Shown here: positions 11,178 through 23,057 of the stretch, piece after piece
Position numbering within the stretch: position 1 is the first letter of the stretch
Layout of the letters: every line of letters begins with the position of its first letter
DNA from: Pristionchus mayeri
Taxonomy: Eukaryota; Nematoda; Chromadorea; Rhabditida; Neodiplogasteridae
NCBI GenBank assembly: GCA_036245805.1
Contig: BTRK01000003.1
Span: forward strand, 3,658,001 to 3,722,000
DNA: 64,000 nucleotides
Direction: 5' to 3'
The notes under the pieces: generated by a model
What the model was told of the DNA's origin: nothing
Seen by the model: only the letters and a program-made list of their open reading frames with translations
Databases searched by the model: none
Position numbers and translations under genes: made by a program

Positions 11178-14100
11178 CTACCGTACCTCTTTCCTCATCT
11201 GTCTCGTGACAACTTCTCTCGCCAGCTTCCGCTGCGCCGCCTTCTTCTCCTCCGCACTCTGCAAATATCGACTGGTCACCTCGAAGCGGTACCGTATCCC
11301 ATACTACTTCAGTATTCTTCCATCACACACCATGACATCTTTCGCGCGCATCATGCACACCATGTATCCTATAGTATCGCAAACAACCATATCCCTGCTC
11401 AATCTACCGTACTCCAGGAGAGATTTTGCTCTGTGAACTAGTTTCCCATTGCTTCACACTGTGCACAGTAGTCGTTGCCTAGTTTTCCATTGCTTGCTTA
11501 CAATACACGATATACCGTAGTCCGGAAATAAAAGTGTTGCATCACATCGAGTCTACTACCGAAACCCAATCTATCGTACCCCTGACTACTCATCCCGTAC
11601 ATATACCGTTCCCTACAGTATCCCTTCCTCCTCACCATGTCCGGTCTTGGGTACTCGTCGTCAACGAAACGATCCCCCTCCATTTCATGTACTACGTTCA
11701 TAGCGAATGCAGCCATCAGCAGCTTCCACTCGGCAGCAGGAGTCTGAAATAGGATTATTGTTGGAAGAATGCCAAGAACATTTGTTGGCATGATGCCAAT
11801 AAAATTCCTTGGCGTAATGCCAAGAACATATGTGGGCGTAGTGCCAGCAACATTCGCTCCAAGAACCATCAGTTAGACAGCATCCAAATTGAGTCGTTTT
11901 CTTTCATTTTCTGCACTCTTTAACCGCTCACCAACCGAAAATATGTACTAAATATTTCTACAAATAAAAAGTGTGTTATCTATATCCATTTTTCTATTAA
12001 TCTAACTATCTCTGTAATACAGTTTACAAGGGCGATGTGGGACCCGAATTCAACAAGTGAAAAAATTACGTTTAGGGATAGAACTGCACCCGTTCATTCA
12101 GATTAATTTAGGATGGACTGGGAAGAGCTTTTGATTAACCGAACGAAAAAAACGGCGAAACACTAGCGATTAGCCGGAACCATTCGTGTAAATGTTTCAT
12201 TGATATCTCAAAGGCAGAAGCAACAGGAAATTTCGATCATATCGTCGTTGACTCTATTAAAAACATTTCTACCATTCATCTACGAAAATCCTTACAATCA
12301 AACCAACCCCTTAGTGGTCAACCGCTTTCAATACAGAAATCCACTACTTGCAATCGATACTATTCGACTACCGTAATCTCACCTCGGGCGTGGTGATACC
12401 GAGGAGGAACTGGAAGGTGGACTTGATGATGCCGCGCACCTCCGCGTCCAAGCACATCACCTGCAGGGAATGAGGGCACTAGGTCGGATAAGAACAATAA
12501 CGTTATGCCGCCTTTCATACATCAGAGGCGGGATGACGTCATAGTTCTCATTCGTCGTAGTTCCGTCTCTTCATTTTTTTCAGGGAAACAAACGTGAATT
12601 GTCAACTGTCGTTTCAATCACTAAATATAAGATAGCACACATAGTGCTTGCATAATCCGACAGTGGTTAAGATCAACACTAATTTTAAGACATGACAGCT
12701 CACCACATCCAAACGCTCCGCCAACTCGAACTTCAGTCTCTCCAGCCTCATCTTGGGCTCGTCCGGCTCTGAAAATTATGGTATTTTACTCGTATCATTA
12801 CGGTAAGCAGATTAATGTATATGCCCCGTAGGATTACGGTAAGGAGATTACGGAATTTTCGAAGAAACAAACTGACCGCTGTCCTGCGAGGCCGCAGCCA
12901 CCTCGTCCACCACGACCACCGACGATGACGACGACTGCTGAAATCGAAAGAAATAAGCACCATCCCTAAATATGAGTGATGACAAATAGGCGCGCACTCT
13001 CCTCGTTTTAAACGCTCTCTCGTTCTGTCTGCCTGATGAGAGCGCGTGTTAAAGTAGGAGAGCGCGCGCCTATTTACCATCGATACTTCATAAACACTGA
13101 GTAAATTAAGGTACTGGGTCGGATGAGAACTATGACGTCATGTCGCCTTTGATATATCAAAGGCGGCATGACGTCATAAAGCTCCGCGAGTATGATGACA
13201 ATGCCACCAATCCCAATGGAACAAATATTTATATTTTTTGAAAATCGTAGACTACGATTCGTAGTCTTTTCAGGAAAGAACAGAAAAAATGGATTGCGTA
13301 CCTGCGATTCATTCGCCTCAATCATGGCAATATCCGCACTGTCGTCTCCGACTTCCTACAATCATTGATGATATCGATTAATTAATCAATAATCAAGGAT
13401 AAAATAATCAATAAACATGATCGATAATCAAGGCAGATCTCGTTAAACCTATTCAAAAAATAAATATGCGCGATTTTCCTAGTTTGCTTTGTTACGGCTT
13501 ATAGACAAAACGCGTCGATTCGTGTTTCTACGCGTGGATTTCCTATAAGGGCTGATCTCGGTTTCACTACTTTTAGAAACATCAAAATCCTTGTAATTGT
13601 TGCAATTTCCACATTTTCTTAGTAAGAGAAGCGAATATTTCTATGTAAATTTATATAAACTTTAGAATACTAACCATTCGTTCCAGTTCCTCCCTCTCCT
13701 CCTCCTCATCGCCTCTTCTCGTCTCATCCAGTTCTTCTCCCTCCTCTACACCTTCGTCCTCCTCTTCCCCATCTTCTTGTCTCTCCTCGCCTTCTTCTGC
13801 CACCTCTTCTCGTTCCTCTTCTCTTTCCTCCTCATGCCTCTCTTCCACAATCTCCTCTTCGTCCTCACGTCCCTCCTCTTCTTCATCTTCTCTCTCCTCT
13901 TCTTCCCTGTCTTCCTCTTCTTCTCTTTCTCGGTCTTCCACTTCTCCTCTCTTATCCACTCCATCGTCTTGCCTCTCTTCCCTCTCCTCTTCTACCATCT
14001 CTTCTTCCCTTTCATCTTCTCCTCCTATCTCTCCTTCCTCTTCTTCTTCCCTCTCCACCGCTTCTTCTCCTTCCGCAGCTCCAGCTACTTGGCTCTCCTC

Positions 14101-16755
14101 CACTACATCTTCCTGCCCCTCTTCAACTTCTACTCCCTCGTCAACTCCATCTTCTTGCCTTTCCTCTCCTCCCTCTCTCTCCACCACTTCTTCTCCCTCC
14201 TCTTCCCTCTCTTCCACTTCCATTCTTTCATCAGCGTCCTCTCCTTCTTGAGAGTTGGTGAAGAATGAGTCTGGCAAATAGAGGCATTAGGTCGGATGAG
14301 AACTAGGGTTCCGGAATTGGGCGAAATTGGGCATCTTTTAAGCCATTTTCAGATATGTTTCATGTGCGCTATATATTGTACATGAAACATATCCGATTCA
14401 CAATGTGCCCAATTCCGGAGCCCTATTGAGAACTATGACGTTATACCGCCTTTCATACATCAAAGAAGGCATGACGTAATAGTTCTCATCCGACCAATAG
14501 CATTACATTTAAAATGCGATTAGATGAGCAATAATACTAAATACTGTAACGTAAATTATACACTTTCCAGTATTTCACCTAGCATGGTTACAATATGCAA
14601 TTATAATATGCATATTTTCATGATGACGTCATAGTTACCACCCGACGCAATGCTAATTAATCGAACCTCGATCCTCCTCGCGCTTCACGACGACCTTCAG
14701 ATCCTGGCCGAACTGCTTGCGGAACGCCTCCGCCTCCTCCGCCGACCATACCTGTAAGATAGAGAATTAGGGGGATGTGTGTCATTTTAGAACAGGTCAA
14801 TTAAAAACCTTTGGTATTTGAACTCAATGATGAATTATGGAAATAAATGAATTTGAAAAAATAGATTGTGCAGAGTAGCGTTGGTCTTGTAGGAAAAGGC
14901 TCTCAAAACGAATATTTTGCACACATAATTCTCAATTAATCGTTGCGGCGCTATGCAAGAAAAAAAAGTATAAATCCGACCAATCCTGAATGAGAGTAAA
15001 TTAAACACGGGTTTCTCTTTCCATCTCTCTTATTTTTAAGAGATTTTCTACGAGAGAACGTAACAACTAAGTTGGCTGAAATGGATCACGGTTAACCGTC
15101 TTGTTTACTCTTTCATACGGGTCATCCGAGAGGGGAGGGAGAGAGAGGCGAGAGAGTCTCTCTCTTCACAGTGAATAGAGAGAGTAGGACTGCCAGAGGG
15201 GACGGTTAACCGTCTCATCCGTCTCTGACCTGCCGAGGCTCTCTAAATAGCGACCCGTTGATCCATTTCAGACACCCTAGTAACAACTGTATGAGGGAGA
15301 GATATTGGGTTGTACTCAGAGGAGGGTTGGTCTTGCAGGAAAACTCTTTAAACGAAAATTTTGTACAGAGAATTGTCAAATCGTCGTTGCGGCGTTCTAA
15401 AATCAATTTTTATATGTTTTCTATCCAAGTAGATCGCCTATTGATCGCTGCGAAAGGCACTTGCTTCAACATTATGACACTGAGAAGCACACAATTCGCA
15501 TGAATGTTAATGTAATACTCAGCATTTTTTTTGGAAAAATATGTCAGTATTTTCTGTAGGTTTCGAGTATGTTAAAAAGCTCATCAGCGCATAAGCTATT
15601 TAGTTCACCTGAATCCAGCCAGAAATACAATAAAACCACAAAAAGGACGCACTAAATGAGACTTCTTAATAACAATTATAATTTTTTACGATCTCCACGT
15701 CCGTCTTCGAAACATCGCGGAAAGCCCTTGGCTCAATATTACAACTATGTGAAGCGCACAATTCCCATGTATACCAATCACTGGGCCAGCAGTTAAAAAA
15801 CAAAATTAATTACATGAAAATAGCGAGATTCAGTTAAGGTGATGGTGGTGTAGACACTAGGTCGGATGTGAGCTATGACACCGTTCCGCCTTTGCTATAT
15901 CAAGGGCGCCATCGTTCTTATCCGGCCTAGTCCCGGCGGTTTATAACCAAAATTGAATAATTAACTGTTAAATCTTTAGAATAAGAGGATTGAATCCTGT
16001 CACGTCATGTGGTTATCGCAAGATGAGGAGGGGTCGGTATTCTTCGTAGCATTAGTCCCCCTCTTCTCGCGATAACCGTATGGCGTGATAAATATTGATT
16101 GATTGGTTGAGCTACCTTCGTCGTCTTCTCAGCGATACTGAGGAAGGAGGAGGCATGGCTCATGATCGACACTTGGCTATCGGCGTCAGCTGAACATATT
16201 CACATAAATAGTAGACACTAGGTCGGATGAGAACTATGACGTCATGCCGCCTTTGATATATCAACAGGTTCATGACGTCATAGTTCTCATCCGACCTAAT
16301 GCCTAAATATCCCAGAAGCGCACCAAGCCCCGCATCATCCGCCACTTTTATAAGGGACTTACGGTCAGGTTTGGAAGGCTTAGGTTGCTTTGCGTGCTTT
16401 GAACTGTTTAGGATTGTATTTGGGCTGCAAAAGGTTGCCTCCAAGAAGGAGGATGCCTGGCTCGTGGTAGACACTTGACTATCCGAGTCACCTGAACATC
16501 TCGAATGTAAATATAACTTTCAATCTGTCTAGGTGGTAATCATCAGCTAACTGCTTATTTATATTTGATTTTATTCCGTTGTGATGATTGCGGAACGTAT
16601 TGCGCTCAACATCATCACATAGCGAAACACAAATTCGAATGGACGGAGAGTACTACCAAAACACGTTAAACAGTGTAATCAATAAACCACTCACCATCCG
16701 CGGCCAGCCTGCGAATCCACTGCGAGTCCGTCTCGTTCTCGTCGAAATTCGACAT
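11178..16755 (-). CDS. uncharacterised eleven-exon gene with a long acidic exon (443 aa)
   Basis: In coding order the exons are 16755-16695, 16491-16363, 16189-16116, 14751-14667, 14270-13675, 13355-13302, 12937-12877, 12768-12704, 12460-12383, 11743-11696 and 11258-11178. They total 1332 nt, with phase agreeing at every junction. The protein starts MSNFDENETDSQWIRRLAAD. Exons 2 and 3 are related Ser-rich modules (DSQVS..SQASSF). Exon 4 reads WSAEEAEAFRKQFGQDLK, reminiscent of a SANT/Myb-type helix. Exon 5 is about 198 residues, mostly Glu/Asp/Arg. After a Ser/Val run come helical C-terminal segments (RLERLKFELAERLDV, IIKSTFQFLLG, EKKAAQRKLAREVV). It is probably a nuclear acidic or coiled-coil protein; no named family. 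Several introns hold MITEs. Confidence 0.8.
12476..12565. mobile_element. Mutator-like palindromic MITE
   Basis: A GGTCGGAT...GACGTCATAGTTCTCATTCG palindrome with the usual AGAGGCGG centre, diverged at the right tip. It lies in intron 8 of the minus-strand gene. Confidence 0.75.
12976..13083. mobile_element. diverged TA-type palindromic MITE
   Basis: The arms match the family at 2032-2137 with substitutions (ACAAATAGGCGCGC for CCAAAACGGCGCGC). The paired change in both arms, GGCGCGC...GCGCGCC bordered by CTATTT, keeps the palindrome. Confidence 0.7.
13112..13180. mobile_element. Mutator-like MITE, right tip lost
   Basis: GGGTCGGATGAGAACTATGA through a perfect centre to CATGACGTCATAA, then the similarity stops. 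Both arms keep an intact TGACGTCA. Confidence 0.7.
14284..14505. mobile_element. nested MITEs: hAT-like inside Mutator-like
   Basis: A GGTCGGATGAGAAC MITE is interrupted by the hAT-like MITE at 14304-14425. Flanking bases ATGAGAAC and TTGAGAAC form a 7/8 target duplication. The outer arm resumes afterwards, so the Mutator-like element is the older insertion. In intron 4 of the minus-strand gene. Confidence 0.85.
15853..15934. mobile_element. Mutator-like MITE, degraded
   Basis: ACTAGGTCGGATGTGAGC...CCGGCCTAGT with a reduced centre. Same family as 8451-8539. Confidence 0.65.
16213..16303. mobile_element. Mutator-like MITE with two intact CRE palindromes
   Basis: ACTAGGTCGGATGAGAAC at left and CTCATCCGACCTAA at right, with TGACGTCA complete in each arm. 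Inserted between exons 2 and 3 of the minus-strand gene, about 24 bp from exon 3's acceptor end. Confidence 0.8.
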
Positions 16756-16949
16756 TTTCTGAAATTTGAATTCTACCGTACTCCTGATTGTCAAATAATT
16801 CATGGTTCTACCGTAATCTCGGCACAGGGGGAGTAGACAGCGATTCAAAGAGGGTCAATGGGACAAAATGAAAGTCGAAATTCAAAGGGGCAAATGAAAG
16901 CAACATTTAAAAAAAAGTATTGGTATAAAAATGGGAGATTTGAGCCTAC

Positions 16950-19900
16950 CTGAGTTGTCTTTCCAGCGACATTGATGAATGATGAGGCCTGGCTCACGGT
17001 CGATACTTGGCTATCGGCGTCAGCTGAATACAAAAATATTTAATAATATAAATATCATAATTATCACGTTTCTTACAATAAGGTTCTACTCATCTGTTCA
17101 TTATTATATTTTGTTTTCATTCTATTGCACGTACATCAGCCAAAAATTGTTGCGGGACGTATCTCCTCCAATATCACTACCTCGCGAAACATAAAGTCGA
17201 ATGGACATGCAACTCACAAACTCGGGTCCTAATTCCTTTCGAAAATGATGACAATTGTAAACTTTTAGGCACCCTTTCATCCTTTTCAAAATACAATTGT
17301 GATAAAATTTTTATGACATAATTTTCATAATAATTTTCTAGTTGTCTAGGTTGCATGCATCAGCTCAGTTTTTTTTGTTCTATCAGACGATCAAAGTGTT
17401 ACCGATTACTGCGCAACGTAACTTGCCCAACATCATTACTTCGAGAAACACAAACTCGACTGGGCAAGCCATTCTCCAACTCGGCGCATAATTTATATCC
17501 AAACTGATTAATAATGCTACTTCACAGCAAGTCAACTCAGAAAATAGGTTAATTTGCGTGGCAGAGCGATTCTCGAATCGATCTCGCCCTCTCATTGTGT
17601 ATATTTATGTCCCTTATATATATTTATCTACGCTCGGCGGCGCAACGAAAGACGAATAATTACTTATGTGTTATGATACAAGAGAGTTGACTCTCCTCAC
17701 ACTGAGGTCGAATACGATAGGAAGGGGGGAATGGGGGGGAAGGAGATGCAATCGTAAAATGCGAAGATCCAATCGGCTGGTCTCATCTGTCTTCGTCTGT
17801 TCTGATGGGGAGTTTTATCGAGGAGGAGGCACTCGAGGTAGACCAGGTAGACTCTGCTCCGAGATCCAGCGTCAGGGGATCTCTAAAGGGGGGAGGGGGT
17901 GAGAATAAAGGAATGTGGTAAGGTAGTGGAAGGAGGGAATACTATTGGAAAATATATTTCCGAAAATCAAATTCTAGAGTTATCAATCTCTTCTTGAAGA
18001 CAGGGATGCTGGGGGATGACAATACATGGGTGGGGAGAGCGTTTAAAATCCTAGCAAATCTACGAGAAAAACAATGATATCGAGGTGTGGATCTGGTTTT
18101 CTCAATATAGATTCCAAAGTTGTTGGTCCTTTCTCTTAGGGGAGCAAACAGGAAAAATTTACTTCTATCGAGTATGGTGTCTCCATACATGATCCTACGG
18201 GCCAGGACTAGATCATAAGTGACTCTCCTCTCAAAAAGCGCTTGAAGACCGAGGAAGGACAGACGTTGAGAGTAGGAGGGAAGACCAAGAGGATATGATG
18301 GAGATGGAAAGCATCTATAGTATAGAATACGAGTGAATTTCTCTTGTATTTTCTCAAGCTTCTGACTCTGTTTCTTGATATGAGGGTTCCAGAAGGGGCA
18401 AGCGAATTCAATGTGAGGGAGAACATATGTTTTAAAGCATTTGATAAGGATAGTGGGATCATTAACGGATTCAGCACGAAGCATAATATGCATGACAGTG
18501 GTGGCTTTTTTTACACGATCATCAATACTGGCAGAGTTATTTAGGGTGGGCAGTACTTGGACGCCGAGATCGCGTTGTTGAGGGACTTGCTCGAGGATAA
18601 CATTATTAATGAGATAATGAGGAGCAAGAGAAGAACCTATGTGGAGATGTGTGCATTTAGATTCGGAGAGAGATAATTGATTGGATACAGTCCATGAATA
18701 GATAGCATCTAGGGCATACTGTAATTGGGCAGTGCGAGAGGCTTTATTTTTACTGGAATTCTGCATATGCTTTCACAAACACATCGGGGAAGGGAGCAAT
18801 GACATATGTAATATCAGATATATAAAGAGAGAATAGAATAGGCCCTAGTACAGATCCTTGTGGTACGCCGGAGAGAACAGGGAAGGACTTAGATACGGTA
18901 GTACCTAACCTTACGGAGAAGTGCCTATCCGTTACAAAATCCGAGATCCAATTTAGAAGGTTACCATTAATACCATAATGCAAGCATTTAGAGATAAGCT
19001 TGGGAAAGGGGACGGTGTCAAATGCACGAGAGAAGTCGAGGTAAATAACATCAGTTTGCTCTTTACGGGAATGAGCGAAGGTCCAGTCATTTTCACAGTC
19101 TACGAGGTTGGTAAGAACAGAGGCACCGGATCGAAAACCATGTTGGTAATTAGGAATGATATTGGAGCGGTAAAGGTAAGGGGCAAGCTTATGCTTGACA
19201 AGGCGTTGCAGTGTTTTAGAGGCGGGAGACAGTATGGAGATAGGGCGATAAGAGTCGGGTACTTGGGGATTCTTGTTTGGTTTGGGGATTGGGGTAATGA
19301 GTGAGAATTTCCATAGTGATGGGACAGTGCCGGTTTCCATACTAATATTGAAAATATCGCACAGGGGGAGGGAGAGGGCATGTGCACATTTACGAAAGAT
19401 AATCTGAGGAATGTTATCATGGCCCGTAGAGCATGATGGTGAGAGCTGCTTTAAAGCCTTATACACGTCATGGGGGAAGAAAGATACATTTCTTAGATAT
19501 GAGGAAGAGGGGTGGGAGGGAATGGATGGTAATAATCCGTCATCAAGTGTGGAGTGGGATGCAAATCGGGATGCAAGGGAATTTGCTATGTCTAAGGTAC
19601 TAGTTGCGATATTTCCAGAGGAATCAATAAGTTGTTTGGGGATGGATGGCTTCGGTTGGGTAAGGGTACGGATGTGACGGTAGAGATCTTTAGTGTTTTT
19701 TAGTTTTTTATGTTCGCAAAATTGGTTCCATTTTTTAATTTGGAATAATAGATCTCTACTGCACTTCTCGTATTGAAGGCGAATTGAGAGTAAATTATAC
19801 TTTGTGAACAGAGAATTTCGGTGTTTAATTAGCTTTCGGATATGAGGGGGATAAGAATGGGTAGCAGGCTTAGGGCAGTGATACGGTACGAAAAGATCAA

Positions 19901-22108
19901 TCGCGTGGTGGATTACAGAGACAAAGTTAGAATACATGTTCTCAGGGTCAGGAGCTTGTGAAAATGTTGTAAACCAGTCGAAGGTGAGAAGGAAGGACGA
20001 GAGGTGGTCATAGTTGGCGCGAGCGAAATCTCTAACTAACGATTGAGCGGGAGGGAGGCATCTTGAATCAATTGAGAAGGATATACCAAAATGATCGGAG
20101 GGGTCGGTTCATCGAAAGGGGGTCGGTTCATCGAAATTCATGCTCAATTTCGAAAATATTGGGCGAAATGTATTATCGATATTGCGAAACATACTCGAAT
20201 TCTTTGATTTGGGCTCAATTTCGCTTTCGCTTTCGCCATGGCGTTTGCGCACAAAGTTGCGTAAACAATCAATCAATCAATCAATTTATCTTATCAGGCG
20301 GAAACGCTCAGAAGATGATAGGTCGGTAGTCTTCATAAGTTGCACTCCACCAATGGCTGCCAATAGCTCGGGATAGGTCGTCTCTCCATCGCGCGCGAGG
20401 CTTTCCGGGGGGACGAGTCCTATTGAATGGAGTCCAGACAGTTGTCGCACGGCTCCACTGTTCCACTCCCATTCTTCTGATCTTGAGGGCCCAGCGCGCT
20501 TTTCGTTTCAATCCTTCCTCATTCCAGTCTCTCAGCTTGGTAATCCCTCTCACGCGGTCATTCCTCCATCTGTCCCTCAGCGTGACTCCAAGCATCTTTC
20601 TTTCCATCTTCCTCTGGGTGACTCTCAGCCTCTCCTTCTCGCTAGATCTCAGAGCCCATACTTCACACCCATAGAGAACTGTAGCCGTGATGCAGCTCTC
20701 GAAGACTCTCCTCCTGATCTTGATGGACAGAATTCGAGAAGATAGGAGGTGCGAGAGCTTACTCCAGGCCAGCCACCCTAATCGAATCCGGTGTTCTATT
20801 TCGTCGGAATGATCCAAGGGAAGAGCTATTCTTCCTCCGAGATAGGTGGCGCTATCGACGAATTCGAATCGCAGATTGCCGATGATTAAACAGTAAACAG
20901 TTGACAGTTGCACAATTGCGTAAACAGTTGTTGCACAATTCTATGTAGCGGTTTTTCCGACATCGATCTAGATCACTAGCAACGCATAAAAAGGCACCAA
21001 AAAAGGCTAAAGTCGCCGCTTTTTCTCCTCGGTGATCCGAAAATGATGGGGAGTGTCTCTGCCACGCAAATGAGCTTTTTTTCTGAGTTGACTTGCTGTG
21101 TACTTCTTGGAACTTTTTTTCTTCCAGAAAATATGATTGTTTTAGAATATTTATAAACATAATGTCATAATTTTCTAGTTGTCTAAGTTTTGTTCATCTG
21201 ATCATTAAATTTATTTCTGTTTATTCTATTGACAAACAGGAACCGCCATCGATTGCTGGGGGACGTTCCATCCACACATCACCACTCTGCGAAACACAAA
21301 GTCGAATTGACATTCAACCCCTGGCCAAATTTCTTCCGAAAATTATGAAAAATTATACATACAAAATAAGAGCGTCGCTATGACGAATATCTGTTCCGCA
21401 ATGACTAATTGCCTATTTTGTAGGCAAACACTGCGCGTTATCTTCGTGTGGCCAGATTGGGAGAAGACTCCATAAACTACGATGAACATCTATCTAATCA
21501 CAGCCCACACGAAGATAACACCACATGTAGGCACGGTTCCTGCTAGCAGCAGAACCTCCCGGTTTTCAAATAGTGCCCATCATATTTCTTCCAATTTTCT
21601 GGCACCTGTTTCCGTAAAGACTGCCGGTTTTGTATCGGAACTAGTGGGCACCCTCCTGGATTTTGAAACTCAGAAGCAGTCCCTGCCCTCGTATGGATAA
21701 CATGCAGCTCGGCACTATGTCGGATGAGAACTATTGCACAATGCCGCCTTAGATATATCAAAGGCTGCATGACGCAATAGTTTTCATCCGACCTAGTTCC
21801 CGCAGTTCGATGAAGCAGTGACAAGAATGACCGAGTTCTTGTGCTCACAAAAATAGATGGCTGTATCGTTCCTAGTAGGGTTCCGACATTGGGCGTAATT
21901 AGGCACCTTTTGAATCATTTTCAGATATGTTTCATGTACAATATATAGCGCACATGAAACATATCTGAAAATGATTCGAAAGATGCCCAATTACGCCCAA
22001 TTCCGGAACCCTAGTTCCTAGACCTCAAATTTTCCATCATAGCTCACCCTCCGCGGCCAGCCTGCGAATCCACTGCGAGTCCGTCTCGGTCTCGTCGAAA
22101 TTCGACAT
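16950..22108 (-). CDS. duplicated first two exons (alternative start or partial gene copy)
   Basis: Exon 22108-22048 encodes MSNFDETETDSQWIRRLAAE, nearly the same as the first exon of the gene at 11178-16755 (16755-16695). Exon 17023-16950 encodes DADSQVSTVSQASSFINVAG, like that gene's exons 2 and 3. The first donor leaves phase 1, which the second exon accepts; the second ends in phase 0. It could therefore splice in frame into WSAEEAEAFRK (exon 14751-14667). Either this is an alternative promoter for the downstream gene, or it is a truncated tandem copy. A 140-bp intronic unit (GCGAAACACAAA.TCGAA) is repeated with it at about 16520, 17085, 17340 and 21180. The 5-kb intron has taken in LINE sequence. 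Confidence 0.6.
17942..20105 (-). pseudogene. 5'-truncated CR1/Jockey-type LINE, reverse transcriptase broken at motif C
   Basis: The minus strand encodes the very end of an endonuclease domain (SDHFGISF), then reverse transcriptase. Visible motifs are PKPNKNPQVPDSYRPISIL, DVIYLDFSRAFDTV (motif A) and SGVPQGSVLGPILFSLY (motif B). The protein runs into a stop at KAYAEFQ, where KAYADD (motif C) is expected. Translation resumes in another frame at about 18766 with NQLSLSESKCTHLHIGSS and continues to 17942. A small deletion with frame change has therefore removed the catalytic YADD. Most of the endonuclease is missing, as is common after incomplete reverse transcription. Confidence 0.85.
20308..20930 (-). 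pseudogene. RTE-type LINE 3' fragment
   Basis: About 200 codons of the C-terminal part of an RTE-clade reverse transcriptase: ATYLGGRIALPLDHSDEIEH, TATVLYGCEVWALRSSEKER, RKMERKMLGVTLRDRWRND and KRKARWALKIRRMG. The catalytic palm is absent, so this is a short 5'-truncated remnant. It abuts the CR1/Jockey-type LINE, separated by AATC repeats at about 20265-20285. Confidence 0.85.
21712..21801. mobile_element. Mutator-like MITE
   Basis: GGCACTATGTCGGATGAGAA...TTCATCCGACCTAGTTCC, flanked by TGCAGCTCG and CGCAGTTCG (7 of 9 bases alike). Confidence 0.7.
21876..22013. mobile_element. hAT-like palindromic MITE, perfect 8-bp duplication
   Basis: TAGGGTTCCGACATT...AATTCCGGAACCCTA, flanked on both sides by GTTCCTAG. 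It lies 35 bp downstream of the duplicated first exon (22048-22108), in its intron. Confidence 0.88.
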
Positions 22109-23057
22109 TTTCTGCAAATAAACTAATTATTATTTACATTCTACCGTATCCTAATGGTAAGGTAATCCATGAGTCTGCCGTAATCTCGATATACGAAGTG
22201 GTAAACGTGTCACAGGGGCATAAATGGAACAACTAGACAATGACACAGAAACAGAATAAGCAGTACACTCTAGCATAGAATCAATTGCCTTGTGCTTGGA
22301 GATTGGGAAGATTCGAGATTTTCGAAAATGTTCAATTTACCCCCTGGCTATGCTCATGTTCTGCCTAACCGCCCCTATACCACCGACCTCTACATTTCGA
22401 CGCCGACTATGCCTCTGGCACTGCTCCTACTGTAGAATAGTGGATAACTATGCAACTATTCTCCGGCCTCAGCGCTCCATCTTGTGCGTCTAGCTCGACT
22501 ATTCGGCGCCGAATATTCTATAGTAACCGACGGAATTACGACACAATTCTCCGGCCATGACGATTCCCTAGACCACAGGCCTGGCAAATTTAAATCAAAT
22601 ATCATGGGTGAAATTTTCGTCTTGTATCATTATTAACAGACTGATAACAGTTTGTTGGGGGGGGGGGGGATTATGGACATTTTATAGTGCTCGAGTCCCC
22701 GAATTTTGAAATATTCCATCACTCTCCTACCCCTTGATTCAATGTTTCCCACGCTTCCTATTAGTGATCTCTTTCGGCCGCGCAACTCTCTGATTCCGAT
22801 AGGCGTTCTTCCCACGGGGTAGGACAGACGTTGGAGAGGGGCGGAGCCAGGCACCGACCGGCACCAGAATTCATCCAGTATCAGTTGCCACTTCCCTATT
22901 CTATTAGATCACGCCCATTTCCTACTCGTCATTCTAATCATTACTGTTACATAAAATTTTGAACGAAGTAGCATTTTTTATAGTCGTAATACCATAGTAT
23001 ACTCTCAGATACCGTAATCACCCCACTGTAGTACCGTACTCTACCGCATGCTCAGGA
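22109..23057. other. divergent intergenic region
   Basis: Upstream of the minus-strand start at 22108 and the plus-strand start at 23058, so it should hold both promoters. It has a G-run (about 22655-22669) and several TACGGTA/TACCGTA words. No promoter element identified. Confidence 0.4.

Larger units (their letters stand above)
17527..21103. repeat. inverted repeat pair enclosing LINE fragments
   Basis: CAGCAAGTCAACTCAGAAAA...TTGCGTGGCAGAG at 17527-17570 is mirrored as CTCTGCCACGCAA...CTGAGTTGACTTGCTG at 21056-21103. The two LINE pieces lie between, so they may have entered an older foldback element. Confidence 0.6.

Noticed and set aside
11498..11869. 123-codon minus-strand frame as a separate gene
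   Set aside because: Only 11696-11743 fits the spliced gene, with donor GTAGTA. The rest reads into intron and contains GCCAAGAACAT-type repeats.
13777..14268. Long Phe/Leu/Ser-rich plus-strand reading frame
   Set aside because: It is the mirror of the purine-rich acidic exon on the minus strand. That exon has matching splice sites and phases; this frame does not.
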